A stretch of 15,019 nucleotides of DNA, taken from positions 1-15,019 of the forward strand of contig JBJOKB010000094.1 of the NCBI GenBank assembly GCA_046046315.1, read 5' to 3'. Positions 5,997 to 13,891 of the stretch are shown one piece after another; position 1 is the stretch's first letter, and each line of letters begins with the position of its first letter. The notes under the pieces were generated by a model. It was not told the origin of the DNA. It saw only the letters and a program-made list of their open reading frames with translations, and searched no databases. Both the position numbers and the translations under genes were made by a program. The DNA comes from ATZT02 sp046046315. GTDB taxonomy: Bacteria; Actinomycetota; Actinomycetes; S36-B12; UBA5976.

Positions 5997-6587
5997 ATGG
6001 CGCCTTTTTGGCCCGTTGTTTTGCAGCATGACAATTTGATTCTTCGCCCACTTCGCTACCGAGATAAGCGCGCTTGGGTAAAGATTCGTGACAATAACCA
6101 AAATTGGTTTAAAGAATGGGAAGCAACCATTCCTGAAGAATTTAATGAAGGCAAAGCTAGTTTTTATCAAGTAGTTAAGAATCTAAACAACGAAGCAAAA
6201 ACTCATAGAGCTTTGCCTTTTGTTATGACAGTGGATGGAAAAATTGCTGGACAAATAACTGTTGCCAATATTAATTATGGATCAACTAGAAGTGCTTACA
6301 TTGGATATTGGATAGGTGAAGAATTTGCTGGCAAAGGTTACACACCTCTTGCTGTTGCAATGGCAATCGATCATTGCTTTAAAACATTAAAACTTCATCG
6401 AATCGAAATTGCGATTAGACCTGAAAATACAAAGTCGTTAAGAGTTGTTGAAAAGCTTGGACTTAGACAGGAGGGAACCAGACCTAAGTTTTTACACATA
6501 AATGGGGATTGGCGAGATCATTTGATATTTGCAATAAATGAAGATGAAATTAGTGGTTCTTTAGTTTCAAAGTTGAAAAATTCTTAA
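5997..6587 (+). CDS. GNAT N-acetyltransferase, RimJ/RimL type
   Basis: A 196-residue acetyltransferase of the RimJ/RimL subgroup. It begins with the usual substrate-side segment (LILRPLRYRDKRAWVKIR, 14-31). The acetyl-CoA loop is FAGKGYTPLAV (110-120), matching Q/RxxGxG/A, and the family helix REN-like segment is IRPENTKSLRVVEKLGLRQEG (140-160), with Asn144 in the conserved position. It follows galU by 2 bases and has AGGA 8 bases before its ATG, inside galU, so the two are cotranscribed. Its place after galU matches Rv0995 of M. tuberculosis, annotated as RimJ. RimJ in E. coli acetylates ribosomal protein S5, but the substrate in actinobacteria is not established, so no symbol is given. Confidence 0.88.
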   Translation: MAPFWPVVLQHDNLILRPLRYRDKRAWVKIRDNNQNWFKEWEATIPEEFNEGKASFYQVVKNLNNEAKTHRALPFVMTVDGKIAGQITVANINYGSTRSAYIGYWIGEEFAGKGYTPLAVAMAIDHCFKTLKLHRIEIAIRPENTKSLRVVEKLGLRQEGTRPKFLHINGDWRDHLIFAINEDEISGSLVSKLKNS

Positions 6588-6647
6588 ATAACCTAACTCA
6601 CATAACGACACACCCTGTAAGTCAGAAAAAATAACAATCCAAACTTC

Positions 6648-6653
6648 TAACCT
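6648..6653 (+). promoter_or_regulatory. Candidate -10 hexamer of the SepX/GlpR-like gene
   Basis: TAACCT ends 6 bases before ATG 6660. No Shine-Dalgarno and no -35 match were found. The 72-base gap 6588-6659 otherwise holds no hairpin or second signal. Confidence 0.4.
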
Positions 6654-6659
6654 ATTTAC

Positions 6660-7214
6660 ATGGGGTCTGGCTTACTTTTAGCAATAGTTTTGGGTCTTTG
6701 GGCAGTGGTGCTCTACCCAAGTTTTGCTAAAAATCGAGTTAATACCAATGAAACAAAATCAATAGATCGTTTCAATAAAGCAATGCGATCAATTAGTGAT
6801 TTAGTGCCAACCCGAAATAAAGAAGTAATCGATAATCAAAGATCAGCAGCAATTAGAAGAAGAAATGTCACTTACACACTTTTTGTTATTAACGTTGCAG
6901 TCATTGTTACTTCACTTCTAGGTTATGTTCCAGAACCTCTTGCTTTAATTCCCGTTGGTGTTTTAATTTTGTGGTTAACTGTTGCCTTTATTGCTGCCCA
7001 AAAAATTCAAACTGAAACTCAAACCAAAGTTAGAACAAGTGTGATTAGAAAAAATTATGTAATTTATAAGAAACCTGTTGAAGGAAAAACTTTAATAAAA
7101 CCAGATCCAGAAAGAGATTTAATTATGGATGAAAGACCATTTGAAAGAATCCAAGAACCTAAAGTTGTGCAACCACAAATTATTGAAGAACAAAGACGCG
7201 CACAAGGCGCTTAA
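6660..7214 (+). CDS. SepX/GlpR-like actinobacterial division membrane protein
   Basis: A 184-residue membrane protein. Helix 1 is at about 3-20 (GSGLLLAIVLGLWAVVLYP), followed by a soluble stretch with SIDRFNKAMRSISDLV (34-49), a basic IRRRN, a helical hairpin at about 70-87 and 92-113, and a charged tail of about 70 residues. The starting LW-x-x-x-LYP helix, the DRF-x-x-AMR segment and the RRR before the second helix resemble, from memory, the SepX family of Streptomyces and GlpR of Corynebacterium, which act in cell division; GlpR is the membrane receptor of the gephyrin-like protein Glp. The position after galU-GNAT matches Rv0996. It is short: the mycobacterial and Streptomyces proteins have much longer tails. 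The stop overlaps that of pmt by 4 bases. Family assignment is likely, function inferred. Confidence 0.68.
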   Translation: MGSGLLLAIVLGLWAVVLYPSFAKNRVNTNETKSIDRFNKAMRSISDLVPTRNKEVIDNQRSAAIRRRNVTYTLFVINVAVIVTSLLGYVPEPLALIPVGVLILWLTVAFIAAQKIQTETQTKVRTSVIRKNYVIYKKPVEGKTLIKPDPERDLIMDERPFERIQEPKVVQPQIIEEQRRAQGA

Positions 7215-8737
7215 ATCCAGTTCCTAAACCACATCCGTAACAGCCAATCATCTTTTGGAATTTGCATACCTGTCCAAACTGGATAGAAGAACACAGAAAT
7301 TCCAATCACAATAATTAATAAGATTGAACCAATTATTAAAAATACTTTCTTATCAGAATCCCGAGCCCCAATTCCTAAGTAGATTAAATTAGCAATATAG
7401 GCAATTGCAATAACTAGAAATGGTAAGTAAACAACGGAGTAAAAATAAAACATGGTTCGTTCTGGAAACATTAACCATGGAGCCCAACCAGCTAAGAACA
7501 AAATCACAATTGTGCCAGCTCGCCAATTTCTTGAACGCAAGAAATTAATCACTAATAGCAGTATTGCTAAAACTCCACTCCACCAAATCAAAGGATTACC
7601 AAGTGCTAATACTTCACTAGCACAATTGCTGCTGGCACAATTTGTTAAATTCTCTTTGTAAAAGAAAGAGGTAGGTCGAAATAAAATTGGCCAACCTAAT
7701 GCATAGGCTTCATAACTGTGATCTGTAACTAGATTTATGTGAAAATTCCAAATTTGTTCGTGATAATTAAATAAAGATTTAAAAGTATTAACAATTCCAA
7801 CGTTATCGGGATTTCTTCCCCAGCCATCTTCGGATCTAATCCAACCTGTCCACGAGGCAAGATAAACCAAAATGGCAGGAACAACTAATTGAATTTTTGC
7901 CCACCAAGCATCAACAAGCAAAGCTCCCCAAAAAGGTCTTGATGCGTGACGAATTTTTCTGAATGAATATTCCCAAAGTACTGTCAATAATCCAATTGCT
8001 GCTAAATACCAAAGCGCAGACCATTTAGTTGCAATTGCTAAGCCTAAAAATATGCCAGCGGGAATTCTCCAAGGATGCCAAGTAAACCTGCCCCCAAATT
8101 TTGATTCAGGTTTAAGTTTTCGTGAAATTCGATTTCTTGCATAATCTCTGTCAATTAGTAAACAACTAATACCTAACATCACAAAAGTTGTCATAATTCC
8201 ATCAAGAAGAGCAGTCCTACTCATCACAATTGCCAAACCATCAATGGCTAATAAAAATCCTGCTAATGCACCAAACCAAATTGATCTGAGTAATCTAATT
8301 GCAACTCGAGTTGTCACTAAAACCAAAAGTGTGCCCATAAATGCAACACCTGCACGCCAACCAAAAGAATTTAAACCAAATAATTGTTGACCTATGGCAA
8401 TAATCCATTTGCCCATTGGCGGATGTGCCACAAATGAGCCAAATGTTTCAAATAAATCTGTGCGACCCTGTAATAAGAATTCGTTAGCTTTTTCAACTGC
8501 TTCTCGCTCATAACCATTAGTGAGTAATGCATATGCATCTTTTACGTAATAAGTTTCATCGAAGACAACTTCCTCGGGTAAAGATAAACGTGGCCAACGA
8601 ACAAGTGCGGCAATAGTAGTAACTAAAAGAGTCAAACCCCAGCTAAGTAAATGCTGTTTGGGAGCATGATCAACAAGTTCATTGGTGTTGTGAATATCAG
8701 GAATTCTTCTGGCATGTGCTGCATGAACTTGTCCCAC
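7211..8737 (-). CDS. pmt: Protein O-mannosyltransferase (GT39 family)
   Basis: A 508-residue multi-pass enzyme that transfers mannose from a polyprenyl phosphate to exported proteins at the membrane, equivalent to Rv1002c. The catalytic acidic pair is in the first outer loop, FDETYYVKDAY (Asp60, Glu61), followed by AHPPMGK at about 104-110, RTALLDG, and ATKWSALWY. The tail has the conserved end FYPVWTGMQIPKDDW. About ten or eleven membrane helices are visible. The start is uncertain. GTG 8737 has TAATCT ending 7 bases upstream and clears the rsmI start by 44 bases. ATG 8839 or 8842 would add 34 or 35 residues and overlap rsmI coding sequence on the other strand. It is divergent from rsmI, as in mycobacteria. 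Confidence 0.92.
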   Translation of the reverse strand: MGQVHAAHARRIPDIHNTNELVDHAPKQHLLSWGLTLLVTTIAALVRWPRLSLPEEVVFDETYYVKDAYALLTNGYEREAVEKANEFLLQGRTDLFETFGSFVAHPPMGKWIIAIGQQLFGLNSFGWRAGVAFMGTLLVLVTTRVAIRLLRSIWFGALAGFLLAIDGLAIVMSRTALLDGIMTTFVMLGISCLLIDRDYARNRISRKLKPESKFGGRFTWHPWRIPAGIFLGLAIATKWSALWYLAAIGLLTVLWEYSFRKIRHASRPFWGALLVDAWWAKIQLVVPAILVYLASWTGWIRSEDGWGRNPDNVGIVNTFKSLFNYHEQIWNFHINLVTDHSYEAYALGWPILFRPTSFFYKENLTNCASSNCASEVLALGNPLIWWSGVLAILLLVINFLRSRNWRAGTIVILFLAGWAPWLMFPERTMFYFYSVVYLPFLVIAIAYIANLIYLGIGARDSDKKVFLIIGSILLIIVIGISVFFYPVWTGMQIPKDDWLLRMWFRNWI

Positions 8738-8744
8738 GGCTGAA

Positions 8745-8750
8745 AGATTA
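8745..8750 (-). promoter_or_regulatory. Candidate -10 hexamer of pmt
   Basis: TAATCT on the minus strand ends 7 bases before GTG 8737. It lies in the 44-base gap to the rsmI ATG, so the two divergent promoters would overlap closely. It supports the GTG start over the upstream ATGs, with some circularity since the start was chosen partly on this pattern. Confidence 0.35.
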
Positions 8751-8781
8751 CGACGAACTTGTGCCTGAAAGGATGAGGGAT

Positions 8782-9624
8782 ATGAGTGGCGGGCAATTAA
8801 TTTTGGCGGCAACGCCTCTGGGCAATATTTTGGACGCATCACCCAGGTTAAAACAAACCTTGGAACAAGCAGATCTCATCGCCGCTGAGGACACCAGAAG
8901 AGCTAAAAGATTATTTGCTGATTTAAATCTAGAGATAACTGCACCAATTATTTCATTATTTGAAGAAAACGAAATTGAAAAAATTCCAGACATAATTGAA
9001 AAACTAAAAAACGGTTCCAAAGTTGTAGTTGTTAGTGATGCAGGAACACCTGCAATAAGTGATCCAGGTTATCGACTTGTATCAAAAGCGATCGAAGAAA
9101 ATATTTCCATAACTGTGATTCCTGGTCCAAGTGCAGTGCTTTCAGCATTAGTTTTATCAGGTCTACCCACAGATCGATTCTCCTTCGAAGGATTTATTGC
9201 TCGCAAAGGAAAAGAAAGAACTGAAGTTTTAAATAATTTAAATACTCAATCTAGAACCATGATTATTTTTGAATCTCCGCGAAGAACTCTACAAACTCTG
9301 CAAGACATACAAGAAATTGTTGGTAAAGACAGAAAAGCTGCAGTGGTCAGAGAAATATCTAAAACTTATGAAGAGGTAATCAGAGGAAGCATTCACGAAC
9401 TAATTGAATGGGCAAGTGCCAAAGAAGTATTAGGGGAAATAACTTTAGTAATTGCTGGAGTTGAAAATACCGGTAAAAAAGAAGTTGATGATCAAGCCAT
9501 TGCTGAAGTTAAGCAATTAGTTACGGCTGGATCCAGTTTTAAAGACGCAGTTCAAGAAGTTTCAACACAACGAGGATTGTCTAGACGAGAGCTTTACGAA
9601 GCTTCTCTAAGATTGGACTCATGA
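8782..9624 (+). CDS. rsmI: 16S rRNA (cytidine-1402 2'-O)-methyltransferase
   Basis: A 280-residue SAM-dependent enzyme that 2'-O-methylates C1402 of 16S rRNA at the P-site, acting on the small subunit. Motifs of the tetrapyrrole-methylase fold are all present: LAATPLGN (8-15), AAEDTR (34-39), VSDAGTPAISDPG (84-96), PGPSA (114-118), then FEGF and ESPRR. ATG 8782 (MSGGQLILAAT) gives the usual short lead into the first strand and has AAGG and GAGGG just upstream. ATG 8773 is an alternative adding three residues. The gene heads a five-gene operon: its TGA overlaps the metG ATG (ATGA, 9621-9624). Rv1003 is the mycobacterial counterpart. Confidence 0.94.
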   Translation: MSGGQLILAATPLGNILDASPRLKQTLEQADLIAAEDTRRAKRLFADLNLEITAPIISLFEENEIEKIPDIIEKLKNGSKVVVVSDAGTPAISDPGYRLVSKAIEENISITVIPGPSAVLSALVLSGLPTDRFSFEGFIARKGKERTEVLNNLNTQSRTMIIFESPRRTLQTLQDIQEIVGKDRKAAVVREISKTYEEVIRGSIHELIEWASAKEVLGEITLVIAGVENTGKKEVDDQAIAEVKQLVTAGSSFKDAVQEVSTQRGLSRRELYEASLRLDS

Positions 9625-11210
9625 GTAGCGCCAAAGATTCTTTCTATTTATCTACACCTATTTATTATGTAAACGATGCTCCTCATATTGGTCACGCCTA
9701 CACAACAACTGCAGGAGATGTTTTAACTCGTTGGCATCGCCAACGTGGTGAAAACGTTTGGTTTTTAACTGGCACAGATGAACATGGCACAAAAGTGCAA
9801 AGAACAGCTGAAAGCAATAACGTTAAACCTCAAGATTGGGCAGATAAATTAGTAAACGAAGCTTGGCTTCCAGTATTAAAAACTATTAATGCAGCTAATG
9901 ATGATTTCATCAGAACAACATCTCAAAGACACATCAAAGGTGTTCAAGCATTCTGGGAAAACGTTAAAGCAAATGGTGCTGTTTATGAAGGAAGTTATGA
10001 AGGACCATATTGCGTAGGTTGCGAAGAGTTTAAATTACCTGGAGATCTATTAAAAGAAAACGGCCAAGAGCTTTGTCCAATTCACTCCAAACCAGTTGAA
10101 ATGCTAAAAGAAAAAAACTGGTTTTTTAAACTTAAGCAATATCAACAACCATTAATTGATCATTACACAAAAAATCCAGAAGCAATACAACCCCAATCTG
10201 CTTATAACGAAGTCATGGCATTTTTGAAACAAGGGCTAGAAGACATTTCAATGTCTAGATCAGCTGTTTCCTGGGGAATTCCTTTGCCTTGGGATGAGAA
10301 ACAAGTTGTTTATGTTTGGTTCGATGCACTTCTTAATTACATAACCGCAGCAGGTTATGGAGCACCAGAAGAAAGTGCTGAAGGAAAACTTTTCAAAAAA
10401 GTTTGGCCAATTGATGTTCATTTAGTTGGAAAAGATATTTTAAGATTTCATGCTGTTTACTGGCCAGCAATGTTGATGGCTGCAAATGTTGAACTTCCTA
10501 AATGTGTATTTGCCCACGGTTGGTTATTAGTGGGTGGAGAAAAAATGAGTAAAACAAAATTAACAGGTATTGCTCCATCAACAATTGTTGATTATGTCGG
10601 AGCGGATGCTTTTCGTTACTACTTCTTATCAGCAATTCGCTTCGGTCAAGATGGCTCTTTTTCTTGGGAAGATTTAACAGCAAGATACACAAGTGAATTA
10701 GCTAATGGCTTAGGAAATCTAGCTTCTAGAGAAGCAGCGATGATTGAAAAATACTTTGAAGGAGTAGTTCCAAAGCCTGGAAATCTCACTACAGCTGATC
10801 AAGTGCTTGTTGAAGGAATCAAAAAAGCAGCCAAAGATGCAGATGAATTCATCACAAAACTTGATTTTTCAGAGGGCATAAACGCCATTAGAAACGTAGT
10901 TGATGCTGCCAATCTTTATGTCACAGAACAAGAACCATGGAAAATTGCTAAGGATGAAGCAAACAAAGAAAGATTAGCAACCGTTTTGTATTGCGTTGCT
11001 GAATCTTTAAGAGCAATTGCTGTTTTGTATCACGCCATCATGCCAGAGAGCACTAAAAAGATTTGGAATATTTTAGGAGCAAATGAATCAATTGGTGATA
11101 TTTCTAAACAACTAATTAGTGATGCTGGAACCTGGGGAATTTTGCCCGCAGGTAGCAAAGTTAATAAAGGCGAAGCTGTATTTCCTCGCCTGGCAGAAGA
11201 TGAACAATAA
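9621..11210 (+). CDS. metG: Methionyl-tRNA synthetase
   Basis: A 529-residue class I synthetase that charges tRNA-Met, including the initiator. The ATP-binding HIGH motif is at 22-25 (APHIGHAYT), the KMSKT loop at 308-312 (GGEKMSKTK), and the zinc knuckle has Cys131, Cys134, Cys152 and His155 (CVGC ... CPIH), so one ligand is histidine. GTDEHG at 51-56 and FVWFDAL-like YVWFDALLNY complete the Rossmann fold. The anticodon-binding helical domain follows from about 380. It ends soon after, so the C-terminal EMAP-type tRNA-binding extension of E. coli MetG is absent, which is normal for actinobacteria. It overlaps rsmI by 4 bases and tatD by 11 bases. Confidence 0.97.
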   Translation: MSSAKDSFYLSTPIYYVNDAPHIGHAYTTTAGDVLTRWHRQRGENVWFLTGTDEHGTKVQRTAESNNVKPQDWADKLVNEAWLPVLKTINAANDDFIRTTSQRHIKGVQAFWENVKANGAVYEGSYEGPYCVGCEEFKLPGDLLKENGQELCPIHSKPVEMLKEKNWFFKLKQYQQPLIDHYTKNPEAIQPQSAYNEVMAFLKQGLEDISMSRSAVSWGIPLPWDEKQVVYVWFDALLNYITAAGYGAPEESAEGKLFKKVWPIDVHLVGKDILRFHAVYWPAMLMAANVELPKCVFAHGWLLVGGEKMSKTKLTGIAPSTIVDYVGADAFRYYFLSAIRFGQDGSFSWEDLTARYTSELANGLGNLASREAAMIEKYFEGVVPKPGNLTTADQVLVEGIKKAAKDADEFITKLDFSEGINAIRNVVDAANLYVTEQEPWKIAKDEANKERLATVLYCVAESLRAIAVLYHAIMPESTKKIWNILGANESIGDISKQLISDAGTWGILPAGSKVNKGEAVFPRLAEDEQ

Positions 11211-12096
11211 AGATAATGAATTACGCGCCAGAAAAGATTTTGGTGTGACCGAATCCAAGAAACGTGAATACCCTCCACTTCCAGAAAAATTAACAACTAC
11301 AACTGTTGATGCTCATTGTCATTTAGACATTGAAGATCAAGACATATTTATGAGTGTGGAAGATGCTCTTGGTAAAGCTAAAGCTGTTGGGATAACTGGA
11401 ATTGTGCAAGTAGGAGTGGATGTACCAAGTTCCAGATGGGCTGTAAAAACCGCCAAAGAATTTTCCCAAATTCATGCCACTGTTGCCCTTCATCCAAATG
11501 ATGCACCAGTAATTGCTTTAGAAAAAGGGGAAAGTGCTTTAGATGAAGCAATTGCAGAAATTGCAGAATTAGCAAAAGAAGATGTTGTTAAAGCAATTGG
11601 TGAAACTGGAGTTGATTTTTTTCGCACCAGTGAAGAAGGAAGAGCATTTCAAGAAAAATCATTTAGAGCACATATTCAAATAGCAAATAAATTAAATAAA
11701 CCTGTAATGGTTCACGATAGAGACGCACATCTTGACGCTTTAAGAATTCTTGATGATGAAAAAGCACAACAAGTAATCTTTCATTGCTACTCAGGTGATA
11801 AGGATTTTGCTCAAGAATTAGTTAAAAGAGGTTGGTATTTATCATTTGCAGGAACCTGTACCTTTAAAAATGCCCAAAACTTAAGAGATGCATTGCAAGT
11901 GACTCCATTAGAAAATGTTTTAGTAGAAACAGATGCACCATTTCTAACACCTATGCCTTACCGCGGTTACCCAAATGCGTCTTACATGATTCCTTTAACA
12001 CTTTCCACGATGGCAAAGGAAATGAATGTGGACATAAACACAGTTGCTGATGCCACAAGAACAAATGCTGAAAAGCTTTTCGGAAAGTTTGAATGA
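11200..12096 (+). CDS. tatD: TatD-family metal-dependent deoxyribonuclease
   Basis: A 298-residue TIM-barrel metal hydrolase. Metal ligands expected for TatD are all in place: His39 and His41 (VDAHCHLD), Glu135 (AIGETGVDF), His172 (VMVHDRD), His195 (VIFHCYSGD) and Asp245 (LVETDAPFL). TatD proteins are 3'-5' exonucleases linked to DNA repair and RNA quality control. ATG 11200 lies inside metG and overlaps it by 11 bases. An earlier in-frame ATG at 11119 would overlap by 92 bases and is less likely. The first 35 residues are polar and precede the catalytic barrel, so a slightly later start cannot be excluded. The stop overlaps rsmA by 4 bases. Confidence 0.93.
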   Translation: MNNKDNELRARKDFGVTESKKREYPPLPEKLTTTTVDAHCHLDIEDQDIFMSVEDALGKAKAVGITGIVQVGVDVPSSRWAVKTAKEFSQIHATVALHPNDAPVIALEKGESALDEAIAEIAELAKEDVVKAIGETGVDFFRTSEEGRAFQEKSFRAHIQIANKLNKPVMVHDRDAHLDALRILDDEKAQQVIFHCYSGDKDFAQELVKRGWYLSFAGTCTFKNAQNLRDALQVTPLENVLVETDAPFLTPMPYRGYPNASYMIPLTLSTMAKEMNVDINTVADATRTNAEKLFGKFE

Positions 12097-12965
12097 CTAA
12101 CCAATTATTAACACCAACGGAAATAAGAGAATTAGCCAGTAAATTAGATTTAAAACCAACCAAAAAACTAGGTCAAAATTTTGTTACTGACCAAAATACC
12201 GTTGAAAAAATAGTCAGAACAAGTAATGTCACAAAAGATTCACATGTTTTAGAAGTTGGACCCGGTTTAGGTTCGTTAACTCTTGCCCTGCTTGCCACTG
12301 GAGCAAAAGTTAGTGCTGTAGAAATTGATGAGCGCCTTGCAGAAATACTGCCAATTACGGCAAGATCTAAAGGCTTTAGTGATTCACAATTGATTGTCAT
12401 AAACAAAGATGCTCTAGATATCACCACAAAGGATGTAAATAATCCTGATGTTTTTGTGGCAAATTTGCCTTATAACGTTTCCGTTCCAGTAATTATTCAT
12501 ATTTTAGAAAATTTTCCAAGTATTAAGCACTATTTAGTTATGGTGCAATCAGAAGTTGCAGATCGACTCGCCGCAGGACCAGGTTCAAGAACATATGGTT
12601 CACCCAGTGTGAAATTGCAATGGTATGCCGAAGTTTCTAAAGCTGGTTCTATTTCTAGAAATGTTTTCTGGCCGGTACCAAATGTTGACTCTGATTTAGT
12701 TCAAATAAATAGAAGAAAAGATGTAGATGAATCAATCAGGCCAGAACTTTTTGCTGTAGTAGATGCTGCTTTTTCTCAAAGAAGAAAGATGCTTCGTTCT
12801 GCATTGAGTTCATTATGTGGTGGTTCAGAAAAAGCAACCGAAATTCTAGAAACTGCCCAGATTGACCCACAGTTACGTGGGGAAGCCTTAAATGTTTCTG
12901 ACTATGTGCGATTGACTTATGCCATGAAGAAAAGTGGCGTAACTATTACTTCAAATAGATCATGA
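12093..12965 (+). CDS. rsmA: 16S rRNA (adenine-1518/1519 N6)-dimethyltransferase
   Basis: A 290-residue SAM-dependent enzyme (also called KsgA) that dimethylates two adjacent adenines in the 3' terminal hairpin of 16S rRNA late in small-subunit assembly. KKLGQNFVTD (24-33) and the SAM loop EVGPGLGSLT (54-63) with acidic Glu77 in VEID bind the cofactor. The catalytic NLPYN motif is at 124-128. The C-terminal domain has FSQRRKMLRSAL. Length is typical. ATGA overlaps join it to tatD upstream and ispE downstream. In M. tuberculosis rpfB sits between tatD and ksgA (Rv1008-Rv1010); here the two genes touch. Confidence 0.96.
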   Translation: MTNQLLTPTEIRELASKLDLKPTKKLGQNFVTDQNTVEKIVRTSNVTKDSHVLEVGPGLGSLTLALLATGAKVSAVEIDERLAEILPITARSKGFSDSQLIVINKDALDITTKDVNNPDVFVANLPYNVSVPVIIHILENFPSIKHYLVMVQSEVADRLAAGPGSRTYGSPSVKLQWYAEVSKAGSISRNVFWPVPNVDSDLVQINRRKDVDESIRPELFAVVDAAFSQRRKMLRSALSSLCGGSEKATEILETAQIDPQLRGEALNVSDYVRLTYAMKKSGVTITSNRS

Positions 12966-13891
12966 CCGCATATTTACAAGATTTAGCACCTAAACATATT
13001 TCAGTAAAAGTTCCAGCCAAAATTAACTTATCTCTTAAAGTTGCACCCTTAGGTAAAGACGGTTTTCACCAATTGGCAACTGTTTTTCATGCTGTTTCTA
13101 TCTATGACGAAGTAACAATAAGCCTGGTTAAACCTGGGCAAGAGGAAATATCAGTTGGGGGAATTAACGCTGAGAAGATTCCAACCAATAAAGACAATCT
13201 TGTTGCTAAAGCGATAACTGAAATTGCTAAGCATGTAAATCAACCAATTCATTCACGAATTCATATCGATAAATCAATTCCAGTTGCAGGAGGTATGGCA
13301 GGGGGAAGTGCTGATGCCGCAGCAACAATTATTGGAATTAATCACTTATGGGACTTTCATTTAACAATTGATGAATTAAATTTAATTGCTTCCAAAGTGG
13401 GTTCTGATGTGCCATTTTTATTACATGGAAATACTGCTTTAGGTTATGGAAGAGGTGAACAATTAACACCTGTTTTGCACAGAAATTCATTGCATTGGGT
13501 AATAGCAACAAATAACTTTGGTTTATCCACTCCTGATGTTTATGCCGAATTTGATCACCTTAATAAAGATAAAGAAATTAAAGATCCAGAAATATCTTTG
13601 GAATTATTACAAGCTCTAGCTCATGGAAACCCTAATGAAGTAGCAAAGAATTTAGTGAACGATTTGCAAGCTGCAGCCTTGTCACTAAAACCCGAATTAA
13701 GAAGATTACTAAGAGCAGGAGAAGAAGCAGGAGCATTAGCTGGAATTGTTTCTGGATCTGGTCCTACTTGTGTCTTTCTCTGCTTTGACGACACAGCAGC
13801 TTCAGATATTGCAATTGATCTATTAAGTAGTGGAACTTGTTCTTCAGCAGTTACTGCTTTTGGACCAGTGCCGGGGGCAAGAATTAAATAG
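12962..13891 (+). CDS. ispE: 4-diphosphocytidyl-2-C-methyl-D-erythritol kinase
   Basis: A 309-residue GHMP kinase that phosphorylates CDP-ME in the MEP route to isoprenoids, so this organism makes isopentenyl diphosphate by the non-mevalonate path. The catalytic Lys20 is in VPAKINLSL (17-25). The ATP loop is PVAGGMAGGSADAAA (107-121), and GSDVPF at 147-152 carries the catalytic Asp149. GSGPTCVFL near residue 264-272 is the third GHMP motif. It starts within the ATGA overlap with rsmA. It is the last gene of the operon, and its final 8 bases overlap the end of the convergent tetR gene. The polyprenyl phosphates made from this pathway would feed Pmt encoded upstream. Confidence 0.96.
   Translation: MTAYLQDLAPKHISVKVPAKINLSLKVAPLGKDGFHQLATVFHAVSIYDEVTISLVKPGQEEISVGGINAEKIPTNKDNLVAKAITEIAKHVNQPIHSRIHIDKSIPVAGGMAGGSADAAATIIGINHLWDFHLTIDELNLIASKVGSDVPFLLHGNTALGYGRGEQLTPVLHRNSLHWVIATNNFGLSTPDVYAEFDHLNKDKEIKDPEISLELLQALAHGNPNEVAKNLVNDLQAAALSLKPELRRLLRAGEEAGALAGIVSGSGPTCVFLCFDDTAASDIAIDLLSSGTCSSAVTAFGPVPGARIK

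Noticed and set aside
13520..13531. TTATCCACT in ispE as a second DnaA box.
   Set aside because: One mismatch to consensus and fully explained by coding sequence (Leu-Ser-Thr).
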